From Flavobacteriales bacterium UBA5933 (lineage in GTDB: Bacteria > Bacteroidota > Bacteroidia > Flavobacteriales > Weeksellaceae), in the NCBI GenBank assembly GCA_002430925.1, contig DJDD01000078.1, positions 1-22,009 on the forward strand: 22,009 bases of DNA, given 5' to 3'. Shown here in pieces: positions 15,038 through 22,009 of the stretch. Position 1 is the stretch's first letter, and each line of letters begins with the position of its first letter. The notes beneath the pieces are model-generated. The model was given only the letters and a program-made list of their open reading frames with translations. It did no database searches and was not told the origin of the DNA. The position numbers were made by a program, and so were the translations under genes.

Positions 15038-15976
15038 TTAATCATTTAATAATTTTATTGTTAATTGGTTTACTGTTTTTTTAGAACCTATATTTAAACT
15101 GAAAAGATAATTTGATTTTAATAAAATAGAGTTGAAATCATAAGTATTTTCATACTTAACTTTTAACTCAATCGTTTCAGAATATTTTTTTATTTCATTT
15201 TTTACTTGTTCTTGCGAAAGATTCAGTTTTGCATCATGTAACATATAATAAGCCATTTCTTCCCATAGTTTTTCAAAATCTTCTTTACTTAGATTTTGAT
15301 CAGAGATAACAGTATATGTTTCATTATTTGTATCAATATCTTTTAAATAGGTATTTGTTGTAGAAGAAATAGGGAAACCAAAAATGTTATCCTGCATAGA
15401 TTTTCCTTCGTAGTTTTCTCCTAATCTAAAATATTGTCCATTGAAAAAGTTAAAAACTTGAATCTCTTGCTCAAAAATATAAGGAACATATGTTTTTGAT
15501 TGTACCATTTCCTCTATATGTTTGATGTTTGCTTTATAATCTTCAGATTTTTTTTTCTGTTTCGCTAATTTATCAGTTATTTTTAGTAATTGATTTTCTA
15601 CATCTGTAGTATTTAATAGTTCTAAAAATTCTCCAGAAGGATTAGTTGTATATTGATATTTTATTCCTGCAGTATTGTTAATAAAATCGCGGTAAAATTC
15701 ATCAGGATCATTCGATACATTTTTACCATTTATAAATTCAAATTTATTTGCAAAGCTGTTTTTATCAATCAATTCGATTGATTTATAAGAATTATTAACA
15801 ACTTTTGATAAAGTATCATTTACAGAAATAGAAAAATTTTGATCCGTGAAAGAGTAATTATATATTTTATTTAACTCCAGATTTGGTTTTACTTGCACAG
15901 ATTTTTCTTCAAAATTTACTTGTGCAAATAATGATGAAGAACATAGTATATATAGTGCGAATAGGTTTATTTTCAT
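15038..15976 (-). CDS. Secreted protein of unknown function, paralog B
   Basis: This 312-residue exported protein has a signal peptide (MKINLFALYILCSSSLFA, then QVNFEEK). The start is the ATG at 15976. A TTG 39 bases upstream is in frame but would put a charged segment ahead of the signal peptide and would overlap the promoter box. It has about the length of paralog A, with aligned aromatic blocks and TT-containing loops. The middle has a charged helical stretch (KLAKQKKKSEDYKANIKHIE). Family not recognised. It follows rmuC by 31 bp on the same strand but has its own promoter box. Confidence 0.75.
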   Translation of the reverse strand: MKINLFALYILCSSSLFAQVNFEEKSVQVKPNLELNKIYNYSFTDQNFSISVNDTLSKVVNNSYKSIELIDKNSFANKFEFINGKNVSNDPDEFYRDFINNTAGIKYQYTTNPSGEFLELLNTTDVENQLLKITDKLAKQKKKSEDYKANIKHIEEMVQSKTYVPYIFEQEIQVFNFFNGQYFRLGENYEGKSMQDNIFGFPISSTTNTYLKDIDTNNETYTVISDQNLSKEDFEKLWEEMAYYMLHDAKLNLSQEQVKNEIKKYSETIELKVKYENTYDFNSILLKSNYLFSLNIGSKKTVNQLTIKLLND

Positions 15977-15993
15977 TTTTTCTAAATCTAGTA

Positions 15994-16001
15994 CAAATAT
16001 A
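15994..16001 (-). promoter_or_regulatory. -7 box TATATTTG for paralog B
   Basis: It is an exact TAnnTTTG match 17 bases before the ATG at 15976, immediately after the rmuC stop. It supports the later start codon. Confidence 0.5.
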
Positions 16002-16007
16002 GAATGA

Positions 16008-17384
16008 TTATTCAATATTTGAATTATTTATTGAACGAATCATTGTATCGATTGGTTTTGTTTCAGAAATTTCTTTTTCCATCAAGCTTCCTCCAATTTC
16101 TTTTAGCTTTTTTACTTGCGGAATAAATCTATTTTCTAATGATCCAATCGCTTTGTTGTAGCTTTGTGTAGCTTGATTAAGATTATGTCCTACAGAAGCA
16201 AAATGCTGTATAAGAACATTTACTCTATTATATAATTCTATTCCTGCATCGCGCATTTGATAAATGTTTTCTGCAACATTTAATTGTTGCCAACTAAATG
16301 CAATTGTTCTCAACATCGTAATTAATGTAGTTGGTGTAGCAATAATTATTCTATTATTCAATGCATCTTCTATCAACGTTCTATCAATTTCCAAAGCTGC
16401 ACCAAATGAACTTTCTATTTGCAAATACATCACAACATAATCGGGTGCATCTTTGTATTGGTTCCAATATGCTTTAGAACTTAAATTTTTTAAGTGTTCT
16501 CTCACAGCTTTTGCATGCATATTGATATGGTGTTTTCTTATCTCCTCATCTTCTGTTTCAAAAGCAAGCATATATTGGTTTAGTGGAACTTTAGAATCAA
16601 CAATTACTTTTCTATTTCCAGGAAGATTTACAATTAAATCTGGGCGAAGTAAACCATTGTCAGATTGTACAGAAGTTTGCTCTTCAAAATCACAAAAAGA
16701 AGACATTCCAGAAAATTCTACAACTCTGCGTAAACCAATTTCTCCATATTTCCCGCGTGTGTGAGATGTTTTTAGTGCAGAAACTAATGTGTTGGTTTCT
16801 TTTTGTAGTTTATCTGTTGTTCCTCGCATTGCATCCAAATAAACTTTAATTTCTGAATAAGCTCCTTCTCTTATTTTTTCTATTTCAGATATTTTTCCAT
16901 CAAATTTATTTAAACTATCATTCAACGGTTTTATTAACGAATCGATGGCTTGCTGACGTTTATCCAAATCGTTTTTAGAATCAGAAAAATGTTTATCTAA
17001 TGTTGTTTTTGCTAAATCAAGAAATTGTTCGTTATTATTTTTCAAAACTTGCGATGATAAAGCTTCAAACTGCTCTTTTAAATGCTCATTTGTTTTTAGC
17101 ATGAACGATTTTTGTTCATCCATAGCTTTTATTGTTTCTTGATGACGAACACTTAATTCAGTATTTTTTTCTCGTTCTTTTTGCCATTGGTCAAGATTAA
17201 AATTAGCATCATCTTTCACTTCCAAATATTCATTTTTTAGTACATCATACTGTTTTTGTAATTCCTGAAATTTTATTTCATTACCAATAATCATAGAATT
17301 AGCTTTTGATTTTGAATACAAAAAACTAATGATTGCTCCGATAATAAAAAATAATACAGCTGTAAGAATAATTGAAATACTCAT
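16008..17384 (-). CDS. rmuC: RmuC family DNA recombination protein
   Basis: RmuC proteins are thought to limit inversion and recombination at short repeats and are predicted nuclease-like. The 458-residue protein has an N-terminal membrane anchor (about 4-23, ISIILTAVLFFIIGAIISFL), a long coiled coil (about 35-200), and then the RmuC domain, with SHTRGKYGEIGLRRVVEFSG (207-226), RPDLIVNLPGNRKVIVDSKV (247-266) and TPTTLITMLRTIAFSW. The DSK and the preceding PD resemble a PD-(D/E)xK-type nuclease centre. It is anchored in the inner membrane with the domain in the cytosol. Downstream are the secreted paralogs; no functional link is evident. Confidence 0.95.
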   Translation of the reverse strand: MSISIILTAVLFFIIGAIISFLYSKSKANSMIIGNEIKFQELQKQYDVLKNEYLEVKDDANFNLDQWQKEREKNTELSVRHQETIKAMDEQKSFMLKTNEHLKEQFEALSSQVLKNNNEQFLDLAKTTLDKHFSDSKNDLDKRQQAIDSLIKPLNDSLNKFDGKISEIEKIREGAYSEIKVYLDAMRGTTDKLQKETNTLVSALKTSHTRGKYGEIGLRRVVEFSGMSSFCDFEEQTSVQSDNGLLRPDLIVNLPGNRKVIVDSKVPLNQYMLAFETEDEEIRKHHINMHAKAVREHLKNLSSKAYWNQYKDAPDYVVMYLQIESSFGAALEIDRTLIEDALNNRIIIATPTTLITMLRTIAFSWQQLNVAENIYQMRDAGIELYNRVNVLIQHFASVGHNLNQATQSYNKAIGSLENRFIPQVKKLKEIGGSLMEKEISETKPIDTMIRSINNSNIE

Positions 17385-17484
17385 GATTAAATAATTTTAA
17401 AACAAAGAAATGATTTTTTACGACAATAGATGTCGTTTGTTAGTTTTATTTGAAAAAAAATATAGGAATATTATTTGTTATTTT

Positions 17485-17573
17485 TTGGGAATTCCCTTTC
17501 AGGTCGTGCTTTTTGTTGCAATCTTTTTGCTACGTTTTGGCACTTCGCAAAAAGGATTTCCACTACAATCACT
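17485..17573 (-). ncRNA. Structured intergenic repeat, copy 3 (possibly Flavo-1-like RNA)
   Basis: On the minus strand it reads AGTGATTGTAGTGGAAATCC, TTTTTGC with its hairpin partner GCAAAAAG (17554-17547 with 17530-17523), then ATTGCAACAAAAAGCACGACC, then TGAAAGGGAATTCCC. The 3' block closely matches copy 1 (AAAAAGCACGACC, then an A/G-rich loop, then CCC). Confidence 0.6.
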
Positions 17574-17611
17574 AATGCTAAAAATAGAAATAAAAAAGTA
17601 AAATGCGATAA

Positions 17612-17686
17612 GGATTGGCAGCGGTATCCTTTTTTTAGAGCGATTTAGCGATAAAAAGAGATAAAGCAGAAAGCCTGTAATCGCCC
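17612..17686 (+). ncRNA. Structured intergenic repeat, copy 4 (possibly Flavo-1-like RNA)
   Basis: It reads GGATTGGCAGCGGTATCC, a T-run, a short central arm, AAAAAGAGATAAAGC, then AAGCCTGTAATCGCCC. It lies head-to-head with copy 3, 5' ends 38 bp apart. Together they occupy most of the 362-bp gap between cvpA and rmuC, which holds no gene I can support. Confidence 0.55.
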
Positions 17687-17697
17687 AAATTAAATGA

Positions 17698-17735
17698 TTA
17701 AAAAAAAGTGGAGCTTTTATTGTTTGCTCCACTTT
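17698..17735 (-). terminator. Rho-independent terminator of the cysteine desulfurase-cvpA operon
   Basis: On the minus strand AAAGTGGAGC (17735-17726) pairs with GCTCCACTTT (17714-17705), then a T-run, 11 bases after the cvpA stop. Confidence 0.92.
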
Positions 17736-17746
17736 GTATTGTTATT

Positions 17747-18268
17747 TTAAATAGATTTTTCTGAATCTTCTTTACTAAAGTTTTCTTTGGTTTCAAAAAA
17801 TAAACTTTTTATCATCCCAGAGCTTTTTGTTAAAAATGGCAAGACTTTACTTTCTTGTTTTACGTTTTTAAAACCTATTTCTAAAATAGGGTCGATATAA
17901 TACAATATACTAGAACATATAAGTGTGTATAATATAAATCCCATTATTGCGCCGCCGATTCTATTTAAAAAACCTAAACCAATTGCACTTATGAATTTTT
18001 GAGTAAGGCTTGAAACAAATTTTATTGTAAAATAGGCAATAGCAAAAGTCAATAATAATGCAATTATAGAAGTTAAACTCGCGCTAACTAGATTATTTTT
18101 TTCTATAAATTCTTGTACAATCGAATAAAATTTGAAACTAATCCATATGGATATGAAAAAACCAAATAAACCAATTAATTGCGAAATAAAACCTTTAAAA
18201 AAACCATTAATAACACCAAAAGCCAATGCAATTAGAATAATTACATCAAGCTGATTAAATTCAGTCAT
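17747..18268 (-). CDS. CvpA family membrane protein
   Basis: This 173-residue inner-membrane protein has four predicted helices (about 7-20, 25-50, 62-85 and 100-125). The N-terminus FNQLDVIILIALAFGVINGF and the following KGFISQLIGLFGFFISIWIS match the CvpA pattern (DxxxxxxxxxxxxxxGxxKGxxxxxxxxxG). The C-terminus is charged and cytoplasmic. CvpA was named for colicin V production in E. coli and is now tied to envelope stress and bile tolerance; its molecular role is not settled. Its ATG overlaps the stop of the cysteine desulfurase gene (TAATG), so the two are translationally coupled. Confidence 0.9.
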   Translation of the reverse strand: MTEFNQLDVIILIALAFGVINGFFKGFISQLIGLFGFFISIWISFKFYSIVQEFIEKNNLVSASLTSIIALLLTFAIAYFTIKFVSSLTQKFISAIGLGFLNRIGGAIMGFILYTLICSSILYYIDPILEIGFKNVKQESKVLPFLTKSSGMIKSLFFETKENFSKEDSEKSI

Positions 18269-19428
18269 TAAGCTTTTTGTAATAAATTTTTCTCAGCAAT
18301 TTTTTTCAACGTACCAATAAGAATATCAATCTCTTCTTTAGTAGTTTCATGCGAAAAAGAAACACGTAACGGAGTTATTCTTTCAATTTCTTCAGCACTG
18401 CATATTGTTGAGATAACTCCAGAAACTTTTGCAGCACCTGAACTACAGGCACTACCTTGAGAAACTGCAATTCCAGCTAATTCTAATTCAAAACCAATCA
18501 AAGCATCATGAAATGGTAAACGAATGCTTAGTAAAGCATATAAACTTTTATCTAAATCACCAGATAAACCATTGAATTCAACTCCAGGAATAGCTTCTTG
18601 TAATTGATTTATTGTATATTGTTTGATTTGTTTGATATGTTGAATATGTTGGTCTAATTCATCAATAGCTAAATCAAAAGCTTTAGATAGACCTACAATA
18701 CCGTAAACATTTTCAGTTCCAGAACGCATTCCTCTTTCTTGTCCTCCACCAGCAATTAATGGCTTTATGTGAGAAGATTTTTTTGCAAAAAGAAATCCTG
18801 CACCTTTAGGGCCATGTATTTTGTGAGCAGAACATGAAGCAAAATCCATTCCTAAGTCTTGAAAATCTAAATCATAATGCCCTACCGTTTGTACAGTATC
18901 TGTATGAAAAAGAGTATTATTTTCTTGACATAATTTAGAAATACGTTTTACATCAGTAATATTTCCTATCTCATTATTTGCATGCATTAATGAAACTAAG
19001 GTTTTTTGAGAATGATCTTTCAATAATTCTTCAAGTTGATTGTAATCAATTTCTCCATTTTGAAAAATGTTTAATCGGATAACTTCAACTTTTCCACGAC
19101 TTTCAACATCTTTTATAGCTTCATAAACACATTTATGCTCTAAATTACTTGTGATTATTCGAGTGACATCTAAATCATTTACACAAGAGCGAATAATTGT
19201 ATTATTTGATTCTGTTCCACATGAAGTAAAGTAAATTTCTGCTGGAGAAACATTTAATCGTTGAGAGATATTCTTCCTCGCAAGCTCGATAAGTGCCTTA
19301 GCTTCACGTCCAAATACATGAGTAGATGAAGGATTTCCAAAAACATTTTTCATTACGTTTGCCATTTCGTCAACTACTTCAGGACGAATTGCAGTTGTTG
19401 CTGCGTTATCTAAATATACTCTTTGCAT
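18268..19428 (-). CDS. Cysteine desulfurase (NifS/IscS family)
   Basis: This PLP enzyme converts cysteine to alanine and passes the sulfur on for Fe-S clusters or tRNA thiolation. The 386-residue protein has the YLDNAATT opening (5-12), HTDTVQTVGH with the PLP-contacting Asp, SAHKIHGPKGAGF with the PLP Lys, and QGSACSSGAAKVSG with the catalytic Cys. The start is the ATG at 19428 (MQRVYLDNAATT); the upstream in-frame start at 19479 would add a Lys-rich leader overlapping the promoter. No iscU, iscA or suf genes are adjacent, so the acceptor is unknown. It is first in a two-gene operon with cvpA. Confidence 0.95.
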   Translation of the reverse strand: MQRVYLDNAATTAIRPEVVDEMANVMKNVFGNPSSTHVFGREAKALIELARKNISQRLNVSPAEIYFTSCGTESNNTIIRSCVNDLDVTRIITSNLEHKCVYEAIKDVESRGKVEVIRLNIFQNGEIDYNQLEELLKDHSQKTLVSLMHANNEIGNITDVKRISKLCQENNTLFHTDTVQTVGHYDLDFQDLGMDFASCSAHKIHGPKGAGFLFAKKSSHIKPLIAGGGQERGMRSGTENVYGIVGLSKAFDLAIDELDQHIQHIKQIKQYTINQLQEAIPGVEFNGLSGDLDKSLYALLSIRLPFHDALIGFELELAGIAVSQGSACSSGAAKVSGVISTICSAEEIERITPLRVSFSHETTKEEIDILIGTLKKIAEKNLLQKA

Positions 19429-19476
19429 AACCGATTTATTTTCTATTTTTCTCTTTTTAAACAGAGTTTTGTCGAA

Positions 19477-19504
19477 CAAATTTAAAAAAAATAATATATA
19501 TCAA
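19477..19504 (-). promoter_or_regulatory. Promoter of the cysteine desulfurase-cvpA operon
   Basis: On the minus strand TTG (19504-19502), 17 bases, then TAAATTTG (19484-19477). Transcription would start near 19470, about 40 bases before the ATG at 19428. Confidence 0.6.
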
Positions 19505-19514
19505 CGAAAATATT

Positions 19515-19567
19515 TTTAAAAAAGCAAATAATCTCTATGGTTTTACTAGAGTTGTTTTTTTGCTTTT
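19515..19567 (-). terminator. Rho-independent terminator of uvrB
   Basis: On the minus strand AAAAGCAAA and TTTGCTTTTTT form the outer stem and CTCTA...TAGAG an inner one, ending in a T-run. It lies four bases after the uvrB stop and just upstream of the cysteine desulfurase promoter. Confidence 0.8.
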
Positions 19568-19570
19568 ATC

Positions 19571-21565
19571 TTATTTCTTTTCAGAAAGAAGATTAATTTG
19601 ATCTCTAAGTTCCGCAGCTTTTATGAAGTCTAAGTTCTTAGCAGCTTTCTCCATTTCTTTTTGTAATTTATCAATTAATTTTTCTTTATCTGCGGTAGAA
19701 TAATTTTCATTAATTTCTGCAGCTTGCTGAATTAAATGTTTTTGTTCGTATGGATTTTCTTCAAAATCAGCAGCAGCTAAACTTAGTTTTGTTATTTTTT
19801 TATTTAAAGCTTGTGGAGTTTTATTATTGTCTTTATTATACTGCATTTGTATTTCTCGACGACGGTTTGTTTCATCAATCGTCAGTTGCATGCTATCTGT
19901 AATTTTATCAGCATACATAATTGCTAAACCATTTACATTTCTTGCAGCACGACCAACAGTTTGTGTTAGAGATCTGTGGCTTCTTAAAAAACCTTCTTTA
20001 TCTGCATCTAGAATAGCAACTAAAGAAACTTCAGGTAAATCTAAACCTTCTCTCAATAAATTTACACCGACTAAAACATCAAATAATCCTGTTCGTAAAT
20101 CAGCCATAATTTGTACACGTTCTAATGTATCAACATCAGAATGAATATAACGACAGCGAATACCATATTTAGTAAGATATTTAGTTAATTCTTCTGCCAT
20201 TCGTTTAGTTAAAGTTGTAACTAAAACTCTTTCGTCTAATTCTACTCGTTTATTGATTTCATCCATTAAATCATCAACTTGATTTTGTGTTGGACGAATC
20301 TCGATAATAGGATCTAATAATCCTGTAGGACGAATGACTTGTTCTACCACAACACCTTCAGATTTTTCTAACTCATAGTTAGCTGGCGTTGCAGAAACGT
20401 AAATAACTTGATTTTGTAAACCTTCAAATTCTTCAAATTTTAAAGGACGATTATCCATTGCAGCAGGAAGTCTAAATCCATATTCAACTAAATTTTCTTT
20501 ACGTGATCTATCCCCTCCGTACATGGCATGAACTTGAGAAACTGTAACATGAGATTCATCAATTACCATTAAATAATCTTCTGGAAAATAATCTAACAAA
20601 CAGAATGGTCTTGTTCCTGGCTCTCGTCCATCTAAATATCTTGAATAATTTTCGATACCAGAACAATATCCTAATTCTTTAATCATTTCCAAATCAAACT
20701 CAGTACGTTCTTGTAAGCGTTTTGCTTCAAGATGTTTTCCAATTTCTTTGTAATATTCAACCTGTTTACCCAAGTCTAATTGAATGTTTTCTATAGCACC
20801 ATTTAAAGTGTCTTTTGATGTAACAAAAAGATTTGCAGGGTAAATATTGATTTTATCTAATTTAGAGGTTGTTTTTCCTGTTTCAACATTAAAAACAGAT
20901 ATTTCTTCTATTTCATCTCCAAAAAAATTAACACGTATTCCATCATCGGCATAAGCAGGGAAAATATCTAATGTATCTCCTTTTATTCTGAAATTTCCTC
21001 GCTGAAAAAGCCCTTCTGTTCTTGAATAAAGCGCTTGTACTAATTTTTGTAAGAAAGCTGTTCTAGAAATGATTTGACCAATTTCTATTTGAATTACATT
21101 TTTATGAAATTCGTTTGGATTTCCAATACCATATAAGCAAGATACCGATGCAACAACTAAAATGTCTCTTCGTCCTGAAAGGAGAGAAGAAGTTGTGCTT
21201 AAACGTAGTTTTTCAATTTCTTCATTAATAGATAAATCTTTTTCTATATATGTACCAGATGATGGTATATATGCTTCTGGTTGATAGTAATCATAGTAAG
21301 AAACAAAATATTCTACCGCATTATTAGGGAAAAATTCTTTAAATTCCATAAATAATTGCGCAGCCAACGTTTTGTTATGGGCTAAAACAAGAGTTGGTCT
21401 TTGTACTTCATTTATAACATTTGCTATTGTGAAGGTTTTACCAGATCCAGTAACACCTAATAAGGTTTGGTATCTGTCATTATGTGAAATACCACTAGAT
21501 AATTCTTGGATTGCTTTTGGCTGATCACCTGTTGGTTGAAATTCTGAATTTAATTGAAACTGCAT
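19571..21565 (-). CDS. uvrB: UvrABC excinuclease subunit UvrB
   Basis: UvrB is the damage-verifying helicase-like subunit of nucleotide excision repair. It is loaded by UvrA and recruits UvrC for incision. The 664-residue protein has Walker A GVTGSGKT (37-44), the beta-hairpin that probes the damaged strand (YYDYYQPEAYIPSSGTYIEK, 90-109), the DEAD-like VIDESHVT box, helicase motif VI region QTVGRAARN, and the C-terminal UVR domain (about 628-662, KLQKEMEKAAKNLDFIKAAE) that binds UvrC. Length is normal. It is a single-gene unit with its own terminator. Confidence 0.98.
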   Translation of the reverse strand: MQFQLNSEFQPTGDQPKAIQELSSGISHNDRYQTLLGVTGSGKTFTIANVINEVQRPTLVLAHNKTLAAQLFMEFKEFFPNNAVEYFVSYYDYYQPEAYIPSSGTYIEKDLSINEEIEKLRLSTTSSLLSGRRDILVVASVSCLYGIGNPNEFHKNVIQIEIGQIISRTAFLQKLVQALYSRTEGLFQRGNFRIKGDTLDIFPAYADDGIRVNFFGDEIEEISVFNVETGKTTSKLDKINIYPANLFVTSKDTLNGAIENIQLDLGKQVEYYKEIGKHLEAKRLQERTEFDLEMIKELGYCSGIENYSRYLDGREPGTRPFCLLDYFPEDYLMVIDESHVTVSQVHAMYGGDRSRKENLVEYGFRLPAAMDNRPLKFEEFEGLQNQVIYVSATPANYELEKSEGVVVEQVIRPTGLLDPIIEIRPTQNQVDDLMDEINKRVELDERVLVTTLTKRMAEELTKYLTKYGIRCRYIHSDVDTLERVQIMADLRTGLFDVLVGVNLLREGLDLPEVSLVAILDADKEGFLRSHRSLTQTVGRAARNVNGLAIMYADKITDSMQLTIDETNRRREIQMQYNKDNNKTPQALNKKITKLSLAAADFEENPYEQKHLIQQAAEINENYSTADKEKLIDKLQKEMEKAAKNLDFIKAAELRDQINLLSEKK

Positions 21566-21569
21566 CTTA

Positions 21570-21577
21570 CAAATTTA
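21570..21577 (-). promoter_or_regulatory. Possible -7 box TAAATTTG for uvrB
   Basis: It is an exact TAnnTTTG match ending four bases before the uvrB ATG. If used, the transcript would start at or next to the start codon (leaderless or nearly so). There is no -33 TTG. Confidence 0.3.
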
Positions 21578-21639
21578 ATAAAAAAATCATTGTAATTTAG
21601 CAGTATAAGATTTGTGGGATAGTAGGAGTTGTATAAAAT

Positions 21640-21750
21640 ATAAAAAGGCGACTTTAAGTCACCTTTTCATCAAAACCACAAAAAAATGAGAAAACTGTTT
21701 ACTGAGTAAACAAACTTCCTTCCATTATTACAAGCTATCGCTCGCTATAA
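21640..21750 (-). ncRNA. Candidate small RNA between mazG and uvrB
   Basis: A -7 box TATATTTG (21764-21757) predicts a start near 21750. The transcript would carry a perfect 7-bp hairpin, GTTTACT-C-AGTAAAC (21711-21697), and end at a terminator hairpin, AAAAGGTGACTT with AGTCGCCTTTT (21667-21642), plus a T-run. Only tiny ORFs occur (for example MEGSLFTQ), none with visible support. The size, about 110 nt, suits a regulatory RNA. The terminator could also serve mazG. Confidence 0.4.
21642..21667 (-). terminator. Rho-independent terminator
   Basis: Its stem has one G-T wobble on the minus strand and a tight loop, followed by five T. It stops either the candidate small RNA or mazG read-through before uvrB. 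Confidence 0.7.
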
Positions 21751-21756
21751 CCACTA

Positions 21757-21764
21757 CAAATATA
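21757..21764 (-). promoter_or_regulatory. -7 box TATATTTG of the candidate small RNA
   Basis: It is an exact TAnnTTTG match on the minus strand. No -33 TTG is visible at the expected distance. The stretch 21765-21902 shows nothing else apart from a small hairpin (21888-21904) overlapping the mazG stop. Confidence 0.4.
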
Positions 21765-21902
21765 TGTCGGTTTTTCACGATAATTATTTAAAATGTGATA
21801 CTTTGTTTAATTGGTGTTTATAGGAGTTTCTTATAATTGCTGTTTTCTCTTTTATTTTAGTGGGTTTAGTGAAAAAATATAAATTACAGTGTTTTTTTTA
21901 CA

Positions 21903-22009
21903 CTATGTGTTTTTTGCTTTTTTCCAAAGTGAATTAAGCTCAGAAATTGTTAAATCGTTTATGTTTTGATTGTTTTGTTGCACAATTAATTCTAATTTTT
22001 TAAATCTAT
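21903..22009 (-). CDS. mazG: MazG nucleotide pyrophosphohydrolase, C-terminal end (cut by window edge)
   Basis: The minus strand is open from the window edge to a TAG at 21905-21903, giving 34 residues. RFKKLELIVQQNNQNINDLT, then ISELNSLWKKAKN, matches the C-terminus of MazG, which typically ends RF...E......I.DLsleEld.LWeeAK. MazG hydrolyses canonical and aberrant NTPs to NMP and PPi, and in E. coli affects ppGpp level. The catalytic EExxE centre lies outside the window. The call rests on this short tail, so it is likely but not certain. Confidence 0.65.
   Translation of the reverse strand, partial: RFKKLELIVQQNNQNINDLTISELNSLWKKAKNT

Noticed and set aside
17499..17732. 77-codon minus-strand ORF and the overlapping plus-strand ORF at 17410-17601
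   Set aside because: Both run through the two structured repeat copies and the cvpA terminator; the hydrophobic look comes from T-rich repeat sequence.
21640..21750. SRP (4.5S-like) RNA, suggested by GGAAGGAAG
   Set aside because: The bases 5' of the would-be GGAA tetraloop (AAU) cannot pair with the 3' GGA, and the AGCAG asymmetric loop is missing.
1..22009. CRISPR array, tRNA or rRNA genes
   Set aside because: The only regular tandem repeat of this size (51 bp, 1-153) is coding and has no spacers; no cloverleaf or rRNA-like stretch was found by reading.

Overview
The window is a low-GC chromosomal segment from a member of Bacteroidota, most likely order Flavobacteriales. The evidence is: DUF3078 outer-membrane-type proteins, a LysRS with a C-terminal extension, a lack of Shine-Dalgarno sequences, repeated TAnnTTTG promoter boxes just upstream of start codons, and flavobacterial-style structured intergenic repeats. 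Genus cannot be fixed; a Weeksellaceae-like flavobacterium is plausible.

Region 1 (1-3687) is accessory. It holds the N-terminal part of a 17-residue-repeat protein (minus strand, cut by the window edge), a two-gene HipA-like kinase / DUF3037 module (plus strand), and a SIR2-like gene (minus strand) broken by an in-frame TAA at codon 20. Two related intergenic elements (about 235-485 and 2243-2437) separate these genes. Their CGYACAAY/GTTGTACG-type ends bound the kinase module with a perfect 9-bp inverted repeat, giving a cassette-like layout.

Region 2 (3688-17384) is mostly housekeeping: ruvB (minus) divergent from hemH (plus); two tandem DUF3078 proteins; a small membrane protein; a DUF4026-like cytosolic protein; a yicC-gmk operon; a short secreted carboxypeptidase-regulatory-like protein; lysS; two paralogous secreted proteins of unknown function; and rmuC.

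Region 3 (17385-22009) holds cvpA and a cysteine desulfurase as a minus-strand operon, then uvrB, and at the right edge the C-terminus of mazG. Between mazG and uvrB lies a promoter-to-terminator unit with no convincing ORF, a candidate small RNA.

Four copies of a structured repeat (8519-8674, 11674-11771, 17485-17573, 17612-17686) lie between unrelated genes. They share a 5' block ending in ATCCTTTT, a variable central hairpin, and a 3' block AAAAGAT...AGC...CGACC...GCCC. They resemble a widespread flavobacterial RNA-like repeat, possibly Rfam Flavo-1. Several DNA repair or genome-maintenance genes (ruvB, rmuC, uvrB, mazG) occur here but are not in one operon.
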